64,000 bases of DNA from Streptomyces sp. AC512_CC834. GTDB lineage: Bacteria; Actinomycetota; Actinomycetes; Streptomycetales; Streptomycetaceae. The notes under the pieces were generated by a model. It was not told the DNA's origin, did not search any database, and was given only the letters and a program-made list of their open reading frames with translations. The DNA is taken from contig NZ_JAGMUO010000023.1 in NCBI RefSeq assembly GCF_019049325.1, forward strand, positions 1-64,000. The letters run 5' to 3'. Below, piece after piece: positions 63,496-64,000 of the stretch. The position numbers and the translations under genes were made by a program. Each line of letters opens with the position of its first letter. The stretch's first letter is position 1.

Positions 63496-64000
63496 ATGTC
63501 ACCCCGGCTCGACGGATCGCGTACCCAAGAAGCGACGTCGACACTCCCACCGGAACATCTGGATCCCATCGAGCACCATGACGCGGTCGTCGACCACGAC
63601 GACGCACTCGCCGGGCTTCCGGACATCCCCGCGTACGCCGAGGTCGCTCCGGCGGACGCCCGGGCCCTGTCCAAGACCCTCTTCGAGCGGCTGGAGTCGC
63701 TGGAGGAAGGCACCCACGAGCACGCGTACGTACGCAACACGCTCGTCGAGCTGAACCTCGCGCTGGTCAAGTTCGCCGCCTCCCGCTTCCGCTCGCGCAG
63801 CGAGCCGATGGAGGACATCATCCAGGTCGGCACGATCGGCCTGATCAAGGCGATCGACCGCTTCGAGCTGTCGCGCGGTGTGGAGTTCCCCACGTTCGCG
63901 ATGCCGACCATCATCGGCGAGATCAAGCGCTTCTTCCGTGACACCTCGTGGTCCGTGCGCGTCCCGCGCCGCCTCCAGGAGCTGCGGCTCGACCTGGCCA
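63496..64000 (+). CDS. RNA polymerase sigma factor, SigB/SigF/SigG family (partial, 3' end outside window)
   Basis: The frame from ATG 63496 (after GATGGAGG) is open to the window end, giving 168 residues. The start is [20 protein letters not shown]. Region 1.2/2 is seen in [40 protein letters not shown] and [20 protein letters not shown], followed by [20 protein letters not shown]. This is the stress/sporulation sigma group controlled by partner switching; the neighbours supply antagonist and kinase. By synteny it may be the S. coelicolor sigI equivalent, which I recall at this position, but I do not assign the symbol. Regions 3 and 4 are missing only because the window ends. Confidence 0.93.
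   Translation, partial: MSPRLDGSRTQEATSTLPPEHLDPIEHHDAVVDHDDALAGLPDIPAYAEVAPADARALSKTLFERLESLEEGTHEHAYVRNTLVELNLALVKFAASRFRSRSEPMEDIIQVGTIGLIKAIDRFELSRGVEFPTFAMPTIIGEIKRFFRDTSWSVRVPRRLQELRLDLA

Overview
The window is chromosomal DNA of very high G+C content from an actinomycete, almost certainly a Streptomyces. The signs are strong third-position G/C bias, many GTG starts, WhiB, a cluster of LytR-CpsA-Psr (LCP) proteins, F420 biosynthesis genes, an HTH plus DUF397 cassette and a SigB/SigF-type sigma factor with partner-switching regulators. The gene order (ahcY, CDF transporter, manA, SIS protein, Trm112-like, manB, DUF3499, zincin-like, glycosyltransferase, whiB, fbiA, fbiB, manC) is the conserved actinobacterial block also known from mycobacteria. 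From memory it matches the S. coelicolor SCO3022-SCO3068 interval; no database search was run.

Layout. 1-3.1 kb: a low-GC non-coding start, then a SpoIIM-like and an RDD membrane protein, divergent, and an unknown protein. 3.2-12.5 kb: ahcY, a CDF cation transporter, manA, a SIS protein, a Trm112-like protein, manB, a lactate permease and DUF3499, all on the minus strand. 12.9-19.3 kb: a zincin-like protein with a degraded motif, then whiB and, convergent with the zincin gene, a giant glycosyltransferase/membrane protein with a Q/Y/G-rich tail, translationally coupled to a DUF5719 secreted protein. 20-24 kb: a cysteine dioxygenase, fbiA-fbiB (F420) and an AlkA-like glycosylase. 24.2-26.3 kb: an apparently intact IS607-type element (serine recombinase plus TnpB) inserted just behind manC. 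26.3-30.4 kb: manC, a PGRP amidase, a TIGR03089 protein and a 0.7-kb intergenic region full of 30-bp repeats. 30.4-43.4 kb: seven LCP-family genes and a GT2 glycosyltransferase; four of the LCP genes are a tandemly duplicated pair (A1-B1-A2-B2). 43.5-50.5 kb: thioesterase, vWA protein, acyl-CoA dehydrogenase, UDP-glucose dehydrogenase-type enzyme, a CGNR regulator facing a VOC gene, a truncated VOC copy and a metal-site-less M19 dipeptidase paralogue. 50.6-55.8 kb: MerR/OYE divergent pair, intact M19 dipeptidase, purE-purK and GtrA. 55.8-59.9 kb: an OmpR-type two-component system and a POT peptide transporter. 59.9-61.4 kb: HTH (DUF5753) regulator with three DUF397 genes. 61.5-64 kb: a frameshifted HATPase gene, an intact anti-sigma-type HATPase, a STAS antagonist and the start of a SigB/SigF-family sigma gene cut by the window edge.

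Functional reading. ManA, ManB and ManC make GDP-mannose from fructose-6-phosphate and can feed the glycosyltransferases here. The LCP proteins are the kind of enzyme that attaches lipid-linked glycopolymers to peptidoglycan, so 13-44 kb reads largely as a cell-envelope glycopolymer region around the developmental regulator WhiB. The strongest points for a second look are the expanded LCP array with a gene-conversion-like tract, the TnpB element whose predicted guide would come from the manC 3' end, the duplicated composite intergenic repeat, the paired live and dead M19 dipeptidases, and the cluster of palindromes between the CGNR regulator and the VOC gene. No CRISPR array, tRNA or rRNA gene was found.
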